A stretch of DNA of 64,000 nucleotides, taken from NCBI GenBank assembly GCA_000620185.1, contig JHVO01000016.1:1-64000 (forward strand), given 5' to 3'. Both the position numbers and the translations under genes were made by a program. Below the pieces are notes generated by a model. The model was not told the DNA's origin, did no database searches, and worked only from the letters and a program-made list of their open reading frames with translations. Source of the stretch: Geodermatophilaceae bacterium URHB0062. GTDB taxonomy: Bacteria; Actinomycetota; Actinomycetes; Mycobacteriales; Geodermatophilaceae. Shown here piece after piece: positions 1 through 9,169 of the stretch. Within the stretch, counting starts at the first letter, position 1; each line of letters opens with the position of its first letter.

Positions 1-247
1 CAACAAGCTGATAGGCCGCGGGCCCATCCCCAGCCGATAAATCTTTCCACCACCAGACCATGCGGTCAGCGGTCATATCCGGTATTAGCCCCAATTTCTT
101 GGAGTTATCCCAGAGCCGGGGGCAGGTTGCCCACGTGTTACTCACCCGTTCGCCACTGATCCCCCACCGAAGCGGGTTCACCGTTCGACTTGCATGTGTT
201 AAGCACGCCGCCAGCGTTCGTCCTGAGCCAGGATCAAACTCTCCGTA
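1..247 (-). rRNA. rrs: 16S ribosomal RNA, 5' part (cut by window start)
   Basis: The minus strand carries the universal 16S 5' region, GAGTTTGATCCTGGCTCAG, followed by GACGAACGCTGGCGGCGTG. The gene reads leftward out of the window, so only about 247 nt are present. The text is of the actinobacterial kind. The exact mature 5' end is placed a few bases before the GAGTTTGATC block by analogy and may be off by a few nucleotides. Open frames over this stretch are not genes. Confidence 0.97.
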
Positions 248-582
248 GATGATTTGATCGCGGCCGAGAACCGAGAACTGGACGCTCTCGATATCAATCA
301 ACCAAAGGAATCCCTGCCACGAGCCCGAAGACCCGCGGCACGGGGTTACTACTTGGCACTGACTTTCGGCACGCTGTTGAGTTCTCAAGGAGCGGACGCG
401 CAGAAACTAGACCCTTCCGGGCTTCGATCCTGGCTGGGAGTCCAACTCTACGCCGGTTTCCAACACCACCCTCACCGGGGGGCTGGCCCGGCGGCCCTCT
501 CGGACCGCGCGGCGCATGGAGAACGATACACGACTTCTGGGGGCCTCTGCAGGGGGGTCCCGGGAGGGCGGCCCGGGCCGCT
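248..582 (-). promoter_or_regulatory. rrn operon leader and promoter region
   Basis: About 335 nt without a gene, between the 16S 5' end and the alkB stop. On the minus strand it holds TTGAGAACTCAACAGCGTG (370-389), a sequence common in actinobacterial rRNA leaders and spacers and probably part of the processing or antitermination region. I could not place the promoter boxes with confidence. Confidence 0.6.
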
Positions 583-1266
583 TCAGGCCACGCCGGCCGG
601 GCGGAACTGGACGCTCACGCGAGGGCCGACGGGTTTCGTCGTCTTCGGGATGCAGTGCTCCCAGGTCCGTTGGCACGAGCCACCCATGACGACGAGGTCC
701 CCATGTCCCAGGGGGAAGCGGAGGCTCGCGGCTCCCCCACCGGCCGGGCGGAGCAGCAGCGGCCGGGGCGAGCCGAACGACACGATCGCGACCATCGTGT
801 CGGCACTGCGGCCGCGGCCGATGCGGTCGCCGTGCCAGGCGACGCTGTCGCGCCCGTCGCGGTACAGGCACATACCGGCGCTGACGAATCGCTCGCCGAG
901 TTCCGGCCCGTAGTAGCGGTTGAGCGCGGCGCGGGCCTCGGTGAGCAGCGGGTGTGGCAGCGCCTCGTCGCCGCCGTACCAGCGGAGCAACCGCGGAACC
1001 GTCACCTCGCGCTCGTACATCTGGCGACGGTCCTCCCGCCAGCCGATGTCACCGAGCAGGACCTCCAGCACGTCCTCGGAGCCGGAGACCCATGCGGGCA
1101 GGTGGTCGACCCACGCGCCGCGGCTCAGCTGCCGGCGCACGACGCGCCCCGCCAGAGGCGTCAGGGCAGCCTCTTCGGCGAGATCCCACATCGACGGCTG
1201 ACTCGGCCTCGCCCGGAGGCTCGGCGCGAGCCTGCGAGGGGCGAGGGGGGCGAGGTCCTTTCCCAT
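583..1266 (-). CDS. alkB: AlkB-family 2-oxoglutarate/Fe(II) dioxygenase
   Basis: Predicted oxidative demethylase that repairs alkylated bases in DNA or RNA using Fe(II), 2-oxoglutarate and O2. The iron ligands are visible as His145-x-Asp147 (WHGDRIG) and His204 (WEHCIPK). The 2-oxoglutarate-binding arginines lie in RVSVQFR (Arg216, Arg222). At 227 aa it is close to the usual AlkB length. The ATG at 1266 has no good ribosome binding site, but a TAGCCT -10-like box ends 6 nt before it, so the mRNA may be leaderless; Met26 is an alternative start. A perfect palindrome at 1286-1305 sits where the -35 box would be. Confidence 0.88.
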   Translation of the reverse strand: MGKDLAPLAPRRLAPSLRARPSQPSMWDLAEEAALTPLAGRVVRRQLSRGAWVDHLPAWVSGSEDVLEVLLGDIGWREDRRQMYEREVTVPRLLRWYGGDEALPHPLLTEARAALNRYYGPELGERFVSAGMCLYRDGRDSVAWHGDRIGRGRSADTMVAIVSFGSPRPLLLRPAGGGAASLRFPLGHGDLVVMGGSCQRTWEHCIPKTTKPVGPRVSVQFRPAGVA

Positions 1267-1285
1267 GGATGGAGGCTACCGCTGG

Positions 1286-1305
1286 TTTCGCACATGTGTG
1301 CGAAA
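1286..1305. promoter_or_regulatory. Perfect 9-2-9 palindrome upstream of alkB
   Basis: TTTCGCACA-TG-TGTGCGAAA, located 20-39 nt upstream of the alkB ATG and overlapping the expected -35 region. It is a plausible operator. It does not match the actinobacterial LexA box (GAAC-N4-GTTC type), so the binding protein is unknown. Confidence 0.5.
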
Positions 1306-1476
1306 ACCTGTGGATTACCCGACGGCCTTCAGCGGGGGCACGAAGGTGACGACGGTCGTCCTCCCGCTGCGGTTCCAGTCACCCGTGGCGAGGCGGTCCG
1401 CGGACCGACCGAGGGTGTCGCGGACCGGCGGGCGCGGGGGAAGGCCGTCCGGCCCGGTCACAGCCGGCGGCTCACC

Positions 1477-3705
1477 TCACGCGGTGAGCGCCAGCGCGAA
1501 CGGCAGCACGGCCGCGGCCCCCGCCCGACGAAGCTCACGGCCGGCCACGGTCATGGTCCAGCGGGAATCGGCGAGGTCGTCCACGAGCAGGATCGGCGCG
1601 GAGCCCGCCTGGGCCAGCCGGTCGCGCAGCTCCGGGCCCACGACGATGCGGTCCCACACCGCGGCGAGCCGGAAGGCGCTGTTGCCACCGGGCTGTCCGG
1701 TCGGCCCGCCGTGCGCCAGCGACATCTCGCCCAGGTAGGGCAGGCGTCCCAGCCGGGCCAGCCCCTGTGCCAGGCCCGTGACCAGCTGCGGACGGCGGCG
1801 CGACGGGACGGCGACGACCGCTCCAGGCCGCTCCTTCCAGTCCCAGGCACCGAGTACGCGGGCGCAGGCACGGAGCAGGTCGTCGTCCGGAGGCACGTCG
1901 GAGACCGAGCGACGCACCGGAACGTCGAACGCCGCGTCCGGGTCCTCCTCGATGCCGGGGGCCTCGTGGTCGAGCGTCACCACCCCGCCGACGCCGTCGT
2001 CGCCGAGCAGGGTGCGCAGACGCTGGCCCCACCCGAGGTCGGTCAGCCGGGCCACGGCCCGGCCCGTCTCGAGCTGATCGGCCGGCGCGATCTTGCCCTT
2101 CACGTCGACGCCGAGCCGGTCGGCGCCCGTCGGCCACATCGCCCGGGGCGCCAGCTCGACGCCTGGGCGGTCGAGCGCGGCGGACGCCGCCTGGGCGGCA
2201 CCCTCCGGCACGTCGGCCGAGTACCAGGGACCGGCGCAGACGTCGCACCGGCCGCAGGGCGCGGCCGTCGGGTCGTCGAGCGCCTCCTGCAGGAATGCCA
2301 TGCGGCAACCGGCCTCGTCGACCGGTCGCGCGTACGCGATCATCGCCCGCTGCTCGGCTTCGCGCGTGCGCGTCACGCGGGCGTACCGGTCGGCGTCGTA
2401 GACCCACGGCCGGCCCGTCGAGCGCCAGCCGCCCTGCACCCGCTCGACCGCGCCGTCGACGGCGAGGACCTTGAGCAGCAGCTCCAGCCGCGACCGGCGG
2501 ACGTCGGCCACCGTCTCGAGCCGGGCCACCGACCACGCCTTGCCGTCGGCCATCGCCGACAGCACGGCGGCCGCGTGGTCTTCCCGCGGCATCGACGAGG
2601 TGGCGAACCACTGCCAGATCGCGAGGTCCTCCGGGCCCGGCAGCAGCAGCACGTCGGCGTGCTCGACGGCGCGGCCCGCGCGGCCGACCTGCTGGTAGTA
2701 GCTGACCGGGGAGGACGGCGCTCCGAGGTGGACGACGAAGCCGAGGTCGGGCTTGTCGAACCCCATGCCGAGCGCGGAGGTCGCGACCAGGGCCTTCACC
2801 TCGTTGTTGCGCAGCGCCTCCTCGGCCTCCTTGCGGTCGGCGTCGTCCAGGCGGCCGGTGTAGGCCCGCACCTCGTGGCCGGCGTCCCGGAGGAGCCCGG
2901 CGGTCTCCTCGGCCGCGGCGACGGTCAGCGTGTAGACGATGCCGCTGCCCGGCAGGTCGCCGAGATGGGCGGCCAGCCAGGCCAGCCGCGCGCGGTCCGA
3001 GGGCAGCCGCAGCACGCCCAGCCGCAGCGAGTCACGGGAGAGCGGCCCCCGGACCGTGGTCACCTCTACCCCACCGGCGCCGAGCTGCTCGGCGACGTCG
3101 GCCACCACGCGCTCGTTCGCCGTCGCCGTCGTCGCCAGCACCGGAGTGCCGGCCGGCAACGTGCCCAGCAGGTCGCGGATGCGCCGGTAGTCGGGCCGGA
3201 AGTCGTGCCCCCAGTCGGAGACGCAGTGCGCCTCGTCGACCACCACCAGACCGCAGCGGGCGACCAGGCCGGGCAGCTGCTCCTCACGGAAGCGCGGATT
3301 GGTGAGCCTCTCGGGGGAGACCAAGAGGACGTCGACGTCGTCGGCGCTCAGGCGCGCGGCGATGTCGTCCCACTCCGTCATGTTGGCGCTGGAGATCTCC
3401 ACCGCCCGGATGCCGGCGCGGGCCGCGGCGGCCACCTGGTCGCGCATGAGCGCCAGCAGGGGGCTCACCAGCAGCGTCGGCCCGGCGCCGCGGCGACGCA
3501 GCAATGCCGTGGACACGAAGTACACCGCCGACTTGCCCCAGCCGGTCCGCTGCACGACCAGGGCCCGCTGCGAGCGCTCGACCAGCGCGGCGACCGCGGC
3601 GTCCTGCCCCTCGCGGAAGACGGCGTCGGACCGGCCGGTGAGCTCACGCAGCACCGTCAGGGCCTCGGCCTGGAGATCGGAGGACGGCGGTGCGGCGGTG
3701 CTCAT
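1477..3705 (-). CDS. RecQ-family ATP-dependent DNA helicase with C-terminal phosphoribosyltransferase-like domain
   Basis: Superfamily 2 3'-5' DNA helicase. Visible motifs in order: Walker A TGWGKS, motif II DEAH (VVDEAHCVSDWGHDFRPDYRRI), TATA motif III (ATTATAN), and motif VI QVGRAGRA. A zinc-binding Cys cluster follows (CGRCDVC preceded by a Cys in GCRMAFL). The last 200 or so residues are not RecQ-like. They end with ILLVDDLADSRWT, which has the acidic pair and loop of a type I phosphoribosyltransferase PRPP site. The start at 3705 (MSTAAPPS) was chosen because upstream residues are low-complexity non-helicase sequence. Length 742 aa. RecQ-PRTase fusions are known in actinobacteria, but their function is not established. 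Confidence 0.9.
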   Translation of the reverse strand: MSTAAPPSSDLQAEALTVLRELTGRSDAVFREGQDAAVAALVERSQRALVVQRTGWGKSAVYFVSTALLRRRGAGPTLLVSPLLALMRDQVAAAARAGIRAVEISSANMTEWDDIAARLSADDVDVLLVSPERLTNPRFREEQLPGLVARCGLVVVDEAHCVSDWGHDFRPDYRRIRDLLGTLPAGTPVLATTATANERVVADVAEQLGAGGVEVTTVRGPLSRDSLRLGVLRLPSDRARLAWLAAHLGDLPGSGIVYTLTVAAAEETAGLLRDAGHEVRAYTGRLDDADRKEAEEALRNNEVKALVATSALGMGFDKPDLGFVVHLGAPSSPVSYYQQVGRAGRAVEHADVLLLPGPEDLAIWQWFATSSMPREDHAAAVLSAMADGKAWSVARLETVADVRRSRLELLLKVLAVDGAVERVQGGWRSTGRPWVYDADRYARVTRTREAEQRAMIAYARPVDEAGCRMAFLQEALDDPTAAPCGRCDVCAGPWYSADVPEGAAQAASAALDRPGVELAPRAMWPTGADRLGVDVKGKIAPADQLETGRAVARLTDLGWGQRLRTLLGDDGVGGVVTLDHEAPGIEEDPDAAFDVPVRRSVSDVPPDDDLLRACARVLGAWDWKERPGAVVAVPSRRRPQLVTGLAQGLARLGRLPYLGEMSLAHGGPTGQPGGNSAFRLAAVWDRIVVGPELRDRLAQAGSAPILLVDDLADSRWTMTVAGRELRRAGAAAVLPFALALTA

Positions 3706-3821
3706 GCCGACGACAGTAAGCAGGAACGACGACAGAACGGGCCACCGCGCGGAACATGAGGCGGAGCGCTCCGGTCCCCCAGCGGAGCTGTGATGTGGAC
3801 GGCGGGGGAGAATCCACAGCG

Positions 3822-4655
3822 ATGCGATCCCAGGTGTCCCGCCCCGCCGACAACCACGTGCACACCCACTGGTCATGGGACACCGCTGACTCCAGCACGA
3901 TGGCCCGGGCCTGCGAGCGCGCGGTCGCCGAGGGGCTCCCGGCCGTCGCCTTCACCGAGCACCTAGACTTCACGGTCTGGACGGAGGAGGACCCGGCCAC
4001 CGCCTACGGGCTGATCGACCGACACCCCGCGCACCAGTTGCCGATCGACGTCGAGGGCTACTTCGCCGAGCTCGCCGAGTGCCGTGATCGGTTTCCCGAG
4101 CTGCGCATCCTGTCCGGCGTCGAGACCGGCGAGCCGCACCTCTTCGCGGCGAGCATCGCCGCCCACCTGCGCGACTCCCCTGTCGACCGCATCCTCGGCT
4201 CGCTGCACTCGCTGAGCCTCGACGGGCGCCTCGTCGGGGTCGGCCGGCTGCTGTACAGCGATCCCGACGCGACGATGCGCCGCTATCTCGGCGAGATGGT
4301 CGACATGATCGAGAGCAGCGACGTGTTCCAGGTGCTCGCCCACGTCGACTTCCCGCGCCGCTACTGGCCGGGAGGCTCCCAGCACTACGTCGAGAAGGAC
4401 TACGAGGAGGAGTACCGCGCCGTGTTCCGGGCGCTGGCCGGCAGCGGGCGAGCGCTCGAGGTGAACACCAGCAGCCCGCTCGCGTCGGTCGACCAGGTGC
4501 GCTGGTTCCGCGAGGAGGGCGGCGAGGCCGTCAGCTTCGGCAGCGACGCCCACCAGCCCACCGCCGTCGGGCAGCGGTTCGATCTCGCGGTCGACATCGT
4601 CGAGGCGGCCGGTTTCCGGCCGGGGCGCGACCGGTTCGACTTCTGGCGCCGCTGA
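3822..4655 (+). CDS. PHP-domain phosphoesterase (histidinol-phosphatase-like)
   Basis: Metal-dependent phosphoesterase of the PHP superfamily, 277 aa. Metal-binding signatures are present: HVHTHWS near the N terminus, the TEHLD motif, the GVETGE segment, SLHSL, AHVDFPRR and the C-terminal GSDAH. The order matches HisK-type histidinol phosphatases, but there is no histidine operon nearby, so the substrate is uncertain. The ATG at 3822 is preceded by a GGGGGAG ribosome binding site and starts just before the PHP fold. The GNAT gene begins two bases after its stop, so the two are probably co-transcribed. Confidence 0.85.
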   Translation: MRSQVSRPADNHVHTHWSWDTADSSTMARACERAVAEGLPAVAFTEHLDFTVWTEEDPATAYGLIDRHPAHQLPIDVEGYFAELAECRDRFPELRILSGVETGEPHLFAASIAAHLRDSPVDRILGSLHSLSLDGRLVGVGRLLYSDPDATMRRYLGEMVDMIESSDVFQVLAHVDFPRRYWPGGSQHYVEKDYEEEYRAVFRALAGSGRALEVNTSSPLASVDQVRWFREEGGEAVSFGSDAHQPTAVGQRFDLAVDIVEAAGFRPGRDRFDFWRR

Positions 4656-4657
4656 GC

Positions 4658-5179
4658 GTGGGCCGGGTCCGCGACGCCACGGCCGCGGACGCTGCGGCCT
4701 GCGCCGTCCTCTACGCCCCGTACGTCACCGACACGGTGGTCACCTTCGAGACCGAGCCGCCCACGGCGGAGCAGATGACCGAGCGCATCGCCGCCGCCCA
4801 GCGGCGGTACGCGTGGCTCGTGCTCGAGGACGACGGCGACGTGGTCGGTTACGCCTACGGCGGCCCGTACAAGGAGCGCGCCGCCTACCGCTGGTCGTGC
4901 GAGGTCAGCGTGTACCTCGAGCGAGGACGACGGCGCACCGGCGGCGGGCGCGCCCTCTACGAGGCCCTCTTCGCGCGGCTGGCCGAGCGAGGCTTCCGCA
5001 CCGCCGTCGCCGGCATGACGCTGCCCAACCCCGCGAGCGAGGGCCTGCACCGGGCCCTGGGCTTCGAGCCGGTCGGCGTGTACCGGCGGATCGGCTGGAA
5101 GCACGGCGCCTGGCACGACGTCGCCTGGATGCAGCGGACACTCGCGCGGACGGACGACCCACCGGCGGAGCCCCGGTGA
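4658..5179 (+). CDS. GNAT N-acetyltransferase, phosphinothricin/methionine-sulfoximine type
   Basis: 173-aa acetyl-CoA-dependent N-acetyltransferase. The sequence follows the Pat/MddA subfamily: an N-terminal IRDAT-like strand, YVTDTVVTFETEPP, a GYAYGGPYKERAAYRWSCEVSVYL block, the acetyl-CoA loop RRTGGGRALYEAL, and the C-terminal GFEPVGVYRRIGWKHGAWHDVAWMQ block. These enzymes acetylate phosphinothricin-like or methionine-derivative amines; the natural substrate here is not shown. It uses a GTG start two bases after the PHP gene. It ends 63 nt before carbamate kinase, whose promoter and operator lie in that gap. Confidence 0.87.
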   Translation: MGRVRDATAADAAACAVLYAPYVTDTVVTFETEPPTAEQMTERIAAAQRRYAWLVLEDDGDVVGYAYGGPYKERAAYRWSCEVSVYLERGRRRTGGGRALYEALFARLAERGFRTAVAGMTLPNPASEGLHRALGFEPVGVYRRIGWKHGAWHDVAWMQRTLARTDDPPAEPR

Positions 5180-5203
5180 ACGACGCCGATCAACCCCGAC
5201 AGG

Positions 5204-5235
5204 TACTTCACCGCTAAGGAAGTTGCCGCTAGGGT
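5204..5235 (+). promoter_or_regulatory. Promoter and operator site A for carbamate kinase-barbiturase
   Basis: The operator-like motif TACTTCA-CCGC-TAAGGAA lies at 5204-5221. Inside it TTCACC (5207-5212) can serve as -35, followed after 17 nt by a -10 box TAGGGT (5230-5235). Seven nucleotides later is the GTG of carbamate kinase, which suggests a leaderless transcript. The same motif and the same spacing occur in front of fdrA at 15076-15107. Confidence 0.6.
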
Positions 5236-5242
5236 CGCCGGG

Positions 5243-6196
5243 GTGGAGCGCTCGCGACGTGCCGTCATCGCCCTCGGGGGCAACGCGATGACCGGCCCCG
5301 ACGGTTCGGCCACGCCGGCGGCCCAGCGGGACGCCCTGCGCGAGTCCTCGGCGCACATCGCCGACGTCGTCGCCTCCGGCGTCGAGGTGGTGCTCACCCA
5401 CGGCAACGGTCCCCAGGTGGGCAACCTGCTGGTCAAGAACGAGATGGCCGCGCACGTCGTCCCGCCCGTGCCCCTGGACTGGAACGTCGCCCAGACCCAG
5501 GCCACCATCGCGTTCACGCTGGCCGACGTGCTCGACGCCGCCCTGGCCGCGCGTGGGCTGTCCCAGCGCACCGCCGGCCTGGTCACCCGCACGCTGGTCG
5601 ACGCCGACGATCCGCACTTCCGGGACCCGTCGAAGCCGGTGGGTCGTTTCCTGCCCCGCGAGGAGGCGGAACGGTTCGTCTCGCTCGGCCAGACCTGGGA
5701 GGACCGCGGCGAGCGCGGCTGGCGCCGCGTCGTCGCCTCGCCCGAGCCCCTGTCGGTCGTCGACTCGCCGGCCATCCACGCCCTGGCCGCGGCCGGGTTC
5801 GTCGTCGTCTGCGCGGGCGGCGGCGGCATCCCGGTGAGCGACGACGGCCGGGACGGCGACGGACTGCGCGGCGTCGAGGCCGTCATCGACAAGGACCTGA
5901 CCGCGGCGATCCTCGCGCGGGAGGTGGATGCCGACACGCTCGTGATCGCCACCGACGTCCCGAACGTGATGGTCGACTTCGGCACGCCGTCCGCCCGTCC
6001 GCTGGGCCGCGTCACCGCCGACGAGCTGCGCGAGCACGCCGCGGCCGGTCAGTTCGAGCGCGGCAGCATGGGCCCCAAGGTCGACGCCGCGCTCCGCTTC
6101 GTCGATGCAGGCGGACGTCGCGCCGTCATCACGTCCCTGGAACACATCGCCGATGCGGTGGCCGGCACGGACGCCGGCACCGTTCTCACCGCATGA
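5243..6196 (+). CDS. arcC: Carbamate kinase
   Basis: Catalyses carbamoyl phosphate + ADP to carbamate + ATP (317 aa, usual family length). Family blocks are all present: [37 protein letters not shown], and GSMGPKVDA near the C terminus. No arginine deiminase or ornithine carbamoyltransferase is nearby. The next gene is barbiturase, 50 nt downstream, and a DUF1116/FdrA pair follows further on, so the carbamoyl phosphate more likely comes from ureide phosphorolysis than from arginine. This resembles E. coli allantoin and yah loci, where a carbamate kinase sits with FdrA and YlbE homologues. The GTG start is preceded by a -10 box rather than a ribosome binding site. Confidence 0.93.
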   Translation: MERSRRAVIALGGNAMTGPDGSATPAAQRDALRESSAHIADVVASGVEVVLTHGNGPQVGNLLVKNEMAAHVVPPVPLDWNVAQTQATIAFTLADVLDAALAARGLSQRTAGLVTRTLVDADDPHFRDPSKPVGRFLPREEAERFVSLGQTWEDRGERGWRRVVASPEPLSVVDSPAIHALAAAGFVVVCAGGGGIPVSDDGRDGDGLRGVEAVIDKDLTAAILAREVDADTLVIATDVPNVMVDFGTPSARPLGRVTADELREHAAAGQFERGSMGPKVDAALRFVDAGGRRAVITSLEHIADAVAGTDAGTVLTA

Positions 6197-6246
6197 CGCG
6201 GACTTTCCGCGCGGAAGGTCCCACGACTCCATCGAGAGGAACCGCT

Positions 6247-7350
6247 GTGCCCGCACCGATCGAGGTCCGCAAGGTCCCCCTGCACAACGTCAGTGACGCC
6301 TCCGAGCTGGCCAAGCTCATCGACGACGGCGTGATGGAGGCCGACCGGGTCATCGCCGTCATCGGCAAGACCGAGGGCAACGGCGGGGTCAACGACTACA
6401 CCCGGATCATCGCCGACCGGGCCTTCCGCGAGGTGCTGCTGGAGAAGGGCACCCGGAGCAAGGAGGACGTCGCCCAGATCCCGATCGTGTGGTCGGGCGG
6501 TACGGACGGCGTCATCAGCCCGCACGCCACCATCTTCGCCACGCTTCCCGAGGAGTCGGTGGAGAAGACCGACGAGCCGCGGCTGACGGTCGGGTACGCG
6601 ATGAGCGACGTCCTCATGCCCGAGGACATCGGTCGCATCTCGATGGTGGAGAAGGTGGCCGAGGGCGTGCGCCGGGCCATGGAGGCGGCCGGCATCACCG
6701 ACCCGGCCGACGTCCACTACGTGCAGACCAAGACGCCGCTGCTGACGATCGAGACCATCCGCGACGCCAAGGCCCGCGGCAAGGACACCTACTACGACGA
6801 GCCGCACGGCTCGATGGACCTGTCCAACGGCACGACGGCCCTGGGCATCGCGGTGGCGCTCGGCGAGATCGAGATGCCGACGCAGGAGCAGGTCATGCGC
6901 GACCTCTCGCTGTTCAGCGCCGTCGCCTCGTGCTCGTCGGGCGTCGAACTGGACCGCGCGCAGATCGTCGTCGTCGGCAACGCCCGCGGCCACGGCGGCA
7001 ACTACCGGATCGGTCACTCGGTCATGAAGGACGCCCTCGACCAGGACGGCATCTGGGACGCCATCCGCCAGGCCGGCCTCGAGCTGCCCGAGCGTCCGCA
7101 CGTGAGCGACCTCGGCGACCGCCTGGTCAACGTCTTCCTCAAGTGCGAGGCGGACCCGACCGGCTACGTGCGCGGCCGGCGCAACGCGATGCTCGACGAC
7201 TCCGACGTCTTCTGGCACCGCCAGATCAAGGCGACCGTGGGCGGTGTCGCCGCGTCGGTGACCGGCGACCCGGCCGTGTTCGTGTCGGTCGCGGCGGTGC
7301 ACCAGGGCCCGTCGGGCGGCGGCCCGGTGGCCGCGATCATCAAGGCGTAG
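6247..7350 (+). CDS. Barbiturase (ring-opening amidohydrolase, cyanuric acid hydrolase/barbiturase family)
   Basis: Hydrolyses barbiturate to ureidomalonate in oxidative pyrimidine degradation. The family has three homologous domains with Ser-Lys pairs. Here the blocks [11 protein letters not shown], Lys162 (YVQTKTPLL), ASCSSGVE (Ser230-231), [17 protein letters not shown] and the C-terminal [10 protein letters not shown] are visible. Length is 367 aa. The N-terminal block [12 protein letters not shown] and overall wording agree with actinobacterial barbiturases better than with AtzD-type cyanuric acid hydrolases, but this is from memory of the family, not alignment. GTG at 6247 was chosen over an upstream ATG overlapping arcC because GAGAGGA precedes it and the length then fits the family. 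A short CTTTCCGCGCGGAAGG dyad lies in the gap after arcC. Confidence 0.86.
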   Translation: MPAPIEVRKVPLHNVSDASELAKLIDDGVMEADRVIAVIGKTEGNGGVNDYTRIIADRAFREVLLEKGTRSKEDVAQIPIVWSGGTDGVISPHATIFATLPEESVEKTDEPRLTVGYAMSDVLMPEDIGRISMVEKVAEGVRRAMEAAGITDPADVHYVQTKTPLLTIETIRDAKARGKDTYYDEPHGSMDLSNGTTALGIAVALGEIEMPTQEQVMRDLSLFSAVASCSSGVELDRAQIVVVGNARGHGGNYRIGHSVMKDALDQDGIWDAIRQAGLELPERPHVSDLGDRLVNVFLKCEADPTGYVRGRRNAMLDDSDVFWHRQIKATVGGVAASVTGDPAVFVSVAAVHQGPSGGGPVAAIIKA

Positions 7351-7362
7351 CAGCGACGCCAC

Positions 7363-7412
7363 TGCGGGGAAGTTGCGGTCCGGATGTCCTCCTGGACCGC
7401 AACGTCCCCGCA
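7363..7412. terminator. Convergent terminator after barbiturase
   Basis: A 19-bp inverted repeat with one mismatch (7363-7381 and 7394-7412, arms TGCGGGGAAGTTGCGGTCC and GGACCGCAACGTCCCCGCA) around a 12-nt loop. It sits between the ends of the convergent barbiturase and signal peptidase genes. There is no T-tract, as is usual for such hairpins in GC-rich actinobacteria. Confidence 0.75.
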
Positions 7413-7419
7413 CGTGCGC

Positions 7420-9105
7420 TCAGGCGAAGCGGTGGCCCCACAGACCGCTGGACGACGGGACGGACCGCGCCGCGGCGATGGGCACCACGATCGGCAGCGG
7501 CCCGGTCACGTCCACGGGGACGGGCGCCGGCGCCGCCTCCGACGTCGGCCTCGGCGCCGGGGCCGGGACGGGCGGCTTGCCCCGCTGCCGCCCGGGCTCG
7601 CTCGGCATCACGAAGCGGTAGGTCATCTCGACGTCGCGGACCAGGAAGACGTCCTCGTCCGGGCCGGACTGGTGCAGCACGAGCGTGTCGAACCGCTCGG
7701 CGACCTTGTGCAGGGACTCCGCGTCGGCGACGTCGACGACCGCCGGCCCCGGGGTGAAGGACGCCACCGGGAGGATCCGGTCGGCGTGCCGGATGACGAA
7801 CTGGTCGGCGGGGTCCTTGCGGTCGGACCGGCCGATCCACGCGCAGGCGGCGCACACCGCGATCGCGACCAGCAGGGTGCCGAAGGCGGCCAGCCTGGCG
7901 AGCCCGATCGACACGGAGAGGCTCAGCACCACGAACGTCCGGGGTGCGGTCTTCTGGACCTGCACCGGAGTCTGCGTGCTGGGCGCGAAGCGCGAGTCGC
8001 CGTCGCCAGAGGGCCGCAGCGCGCCGGCGTCCATGGTGAAGGACAGCGCGGCCGGTGAGCCGACGGTGACGGGGTGGCCCTGCACCGTGCCGGTCGCCTC
8101 GGCCACGGGTGTGACGGTCAGCTTGGCGGCGCCGTCGGCCATGCCGATCTCGGTGAAGTGCTGGTCGAGCAGCTCCCGCGCCGCGGCGACGTCCACGGGC
8201 ACCGACGCCGTCGCCGTCCCGTTCTGCAGCTGCGCGGAGGGTCCGCGGGTCACGACGGCGCTCCAGCCGTCGGCGGCGGCGACTCCGACGTCGAGCCGGA
8301 CGGCGCCACGCAGATCGGCCAGGCCGGGACCGCTGACGGTGTCGGCGAACGAGACGGTCAGCCCTCTCGAGAGCCGCGTCCAGACGGTGTCGCCCGTGGC
8401 GATCACGCCGGTGGGATAGGTCGCGCCGCGCTCCGCCGTCCCGGTGTAGGAGAACTCGCCCCGCTGTGTGACCTGCAGCGTGCGCGTGTCGGTCTGGGTG
8501 GCCGGCATGGCCAGCAGGACCCCGCCGCCGACCACGGCGAGCAGCGCGACGGCACCCGAGACCAGCGACACCTCCCGGGCGCGGGCCCGGATCGGCATCG
8601 AGAAGACCGGGCGGCGTGCACGCGGTGCACGTCGTCGCCCGCGCCGCCGGCGCGGCGGACGCACGAAGCCCAGGACCGCGATGACGCCGGCCGAACCGAA
8701 CGGCAGGACGCCGGGAGCGCCGAGCGCCGTGAGCACCTTGCCCGCGTGCGGGACGCGGGTGAAGAGCTTGCCGAGGACGTCGGCCTCGGTCGGCCGGTCC
8801 TCGTCGAGCCAGTCGTTGTTGTCGCCCTTGGTCACGAAGCCGTGCTCGTCGCCGTCGACGATCCGGTGCATGACGATCGTGTCGAGCGTCGCGCTCCGGT
8901 AGGCGATCACGTCGCCGACGGCGTAGCTGTCCGCGGCCCGGAGGACGCCGAGGTCACCGGTGTGGAACCGCGGCTCCATGCTGATGCCGTGCGTGCTGAC
9001 GTACGTCGTGCCGCCGCCCAGCCCGGAGGGCCAGAGAAACCAGACAGCCGCCAGCATCAACGCGGCAACGGCGCTGAGGCTGGCGGCTCTGGAGGCGGCG
9101 GTCAT
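7420..9105 (-). CDS. SipW-type signal peptidase I with C-terminal DUF5305-like region
   Basis: Membrane-bound signal peptidase of family S26B. After an N-terminal membrane segment (about residues 8-27) come the nucleophile Ser42 (HGISMEP) and, in place of the bacterial lysine, His80 (TIVMHRIV), then TKGDNN; the Ser/His pair marks the archaeal/ER/SipW type. A second hydrophobic segment precedes an Arg-rich stretch. The remaining roughly 400 residues form a separate exported region flanked by two membrane segments, resembling DUF5305. It ends with a Pro-rich tail. At 561 aa it is far longer than SipW alone, so it is a fusion. The preceding gene, 64 nt upstream, encodes a secreted protein with a SipW-dependent type signal, the likely substrate. 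Confidence 0.82.
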   Translation of the reverse strand: MTAASRAASLSAVAALMLAAVWFLWPSGLGGGTTYVSTHGISMEPRFHTGDLGVLRAADSYAVGDVIAYRSATLDTIVMHRIVDGDEHGFVTKGDNNDWLDEDRPTEADVLGKLFTRVPHAGKVLTALGAPGVLPFGSAGVIAVLGFVRPPRRRRGRRRAPRARRPVFSMPIRARAREVSLVSGAVALLAVVGGGVLLAMPATQTDTRTLQVTQRGEFSYTGTAERGATYPTGVIATGDTVWTRLSRGLTVSFADTVSGPGLADLRGAVRLDVGVAAADGWSAVVTRGPSAQLQNGTATASVPVDVAAARELLDQHFTEIGMADGAAKLTVTPVAEATGTVQGHPVTVGSPAALSFTMDAGALRPSGDGDSRFAPSTQTPVQVQKTAPRTFVVLSLSVSIGLARLAAFGTLLVAIAVCAACAWIGRSDRKDPADQFVIRHADRILPVASFTPGPAVVDVADAESLHKVAERFDTLVLHQSGPDEDVFLVRDVEMTYRFVMPSEPGRQRGKPPVPAPAPRPTSEAAPAPVPVDVTGPLPIVVPIAAARSVPSSSGLWGHRFA

Positions 9106-9169
9106 GGTGGGGGCACCGGGCCCGGGAGGGCGGGGCCGCTGTACGGCCCCGCCCCCGTCCGAGGAGGTG

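Noticed and set aside
60-248. Short open frame at the left edge
   Set aside because: It lies over 16S rRNA.
1286-1305. LexA SOS box at alkB
   Set aside because: The palindrome lacks the GAAC-N4-GTTC core.
655-3759. A 1034-codon open frame on the plus strand across alkB and recQ
   Set aside because: It is antisense to two genes with clear catalytic motifs, has low-complexity Arg/Ala/Gly/Val composition typical of GC-rich shadow frames, and shows no family motif.
5243-6196. Arginine deiminase pathway
   Set aside because: Carbamate kinase has no arcA or arcB neighbour; the surrounding genes point to ureide breakdown.
6247-7350. Cyanuric acid hydrolase (AtzD) instead of barbiturase
   Set aside because: Same family, but no biuret or allophanate hydrolase is nearby and the neighbours and residue blocks favour barbiturase; kept only as an alternative.
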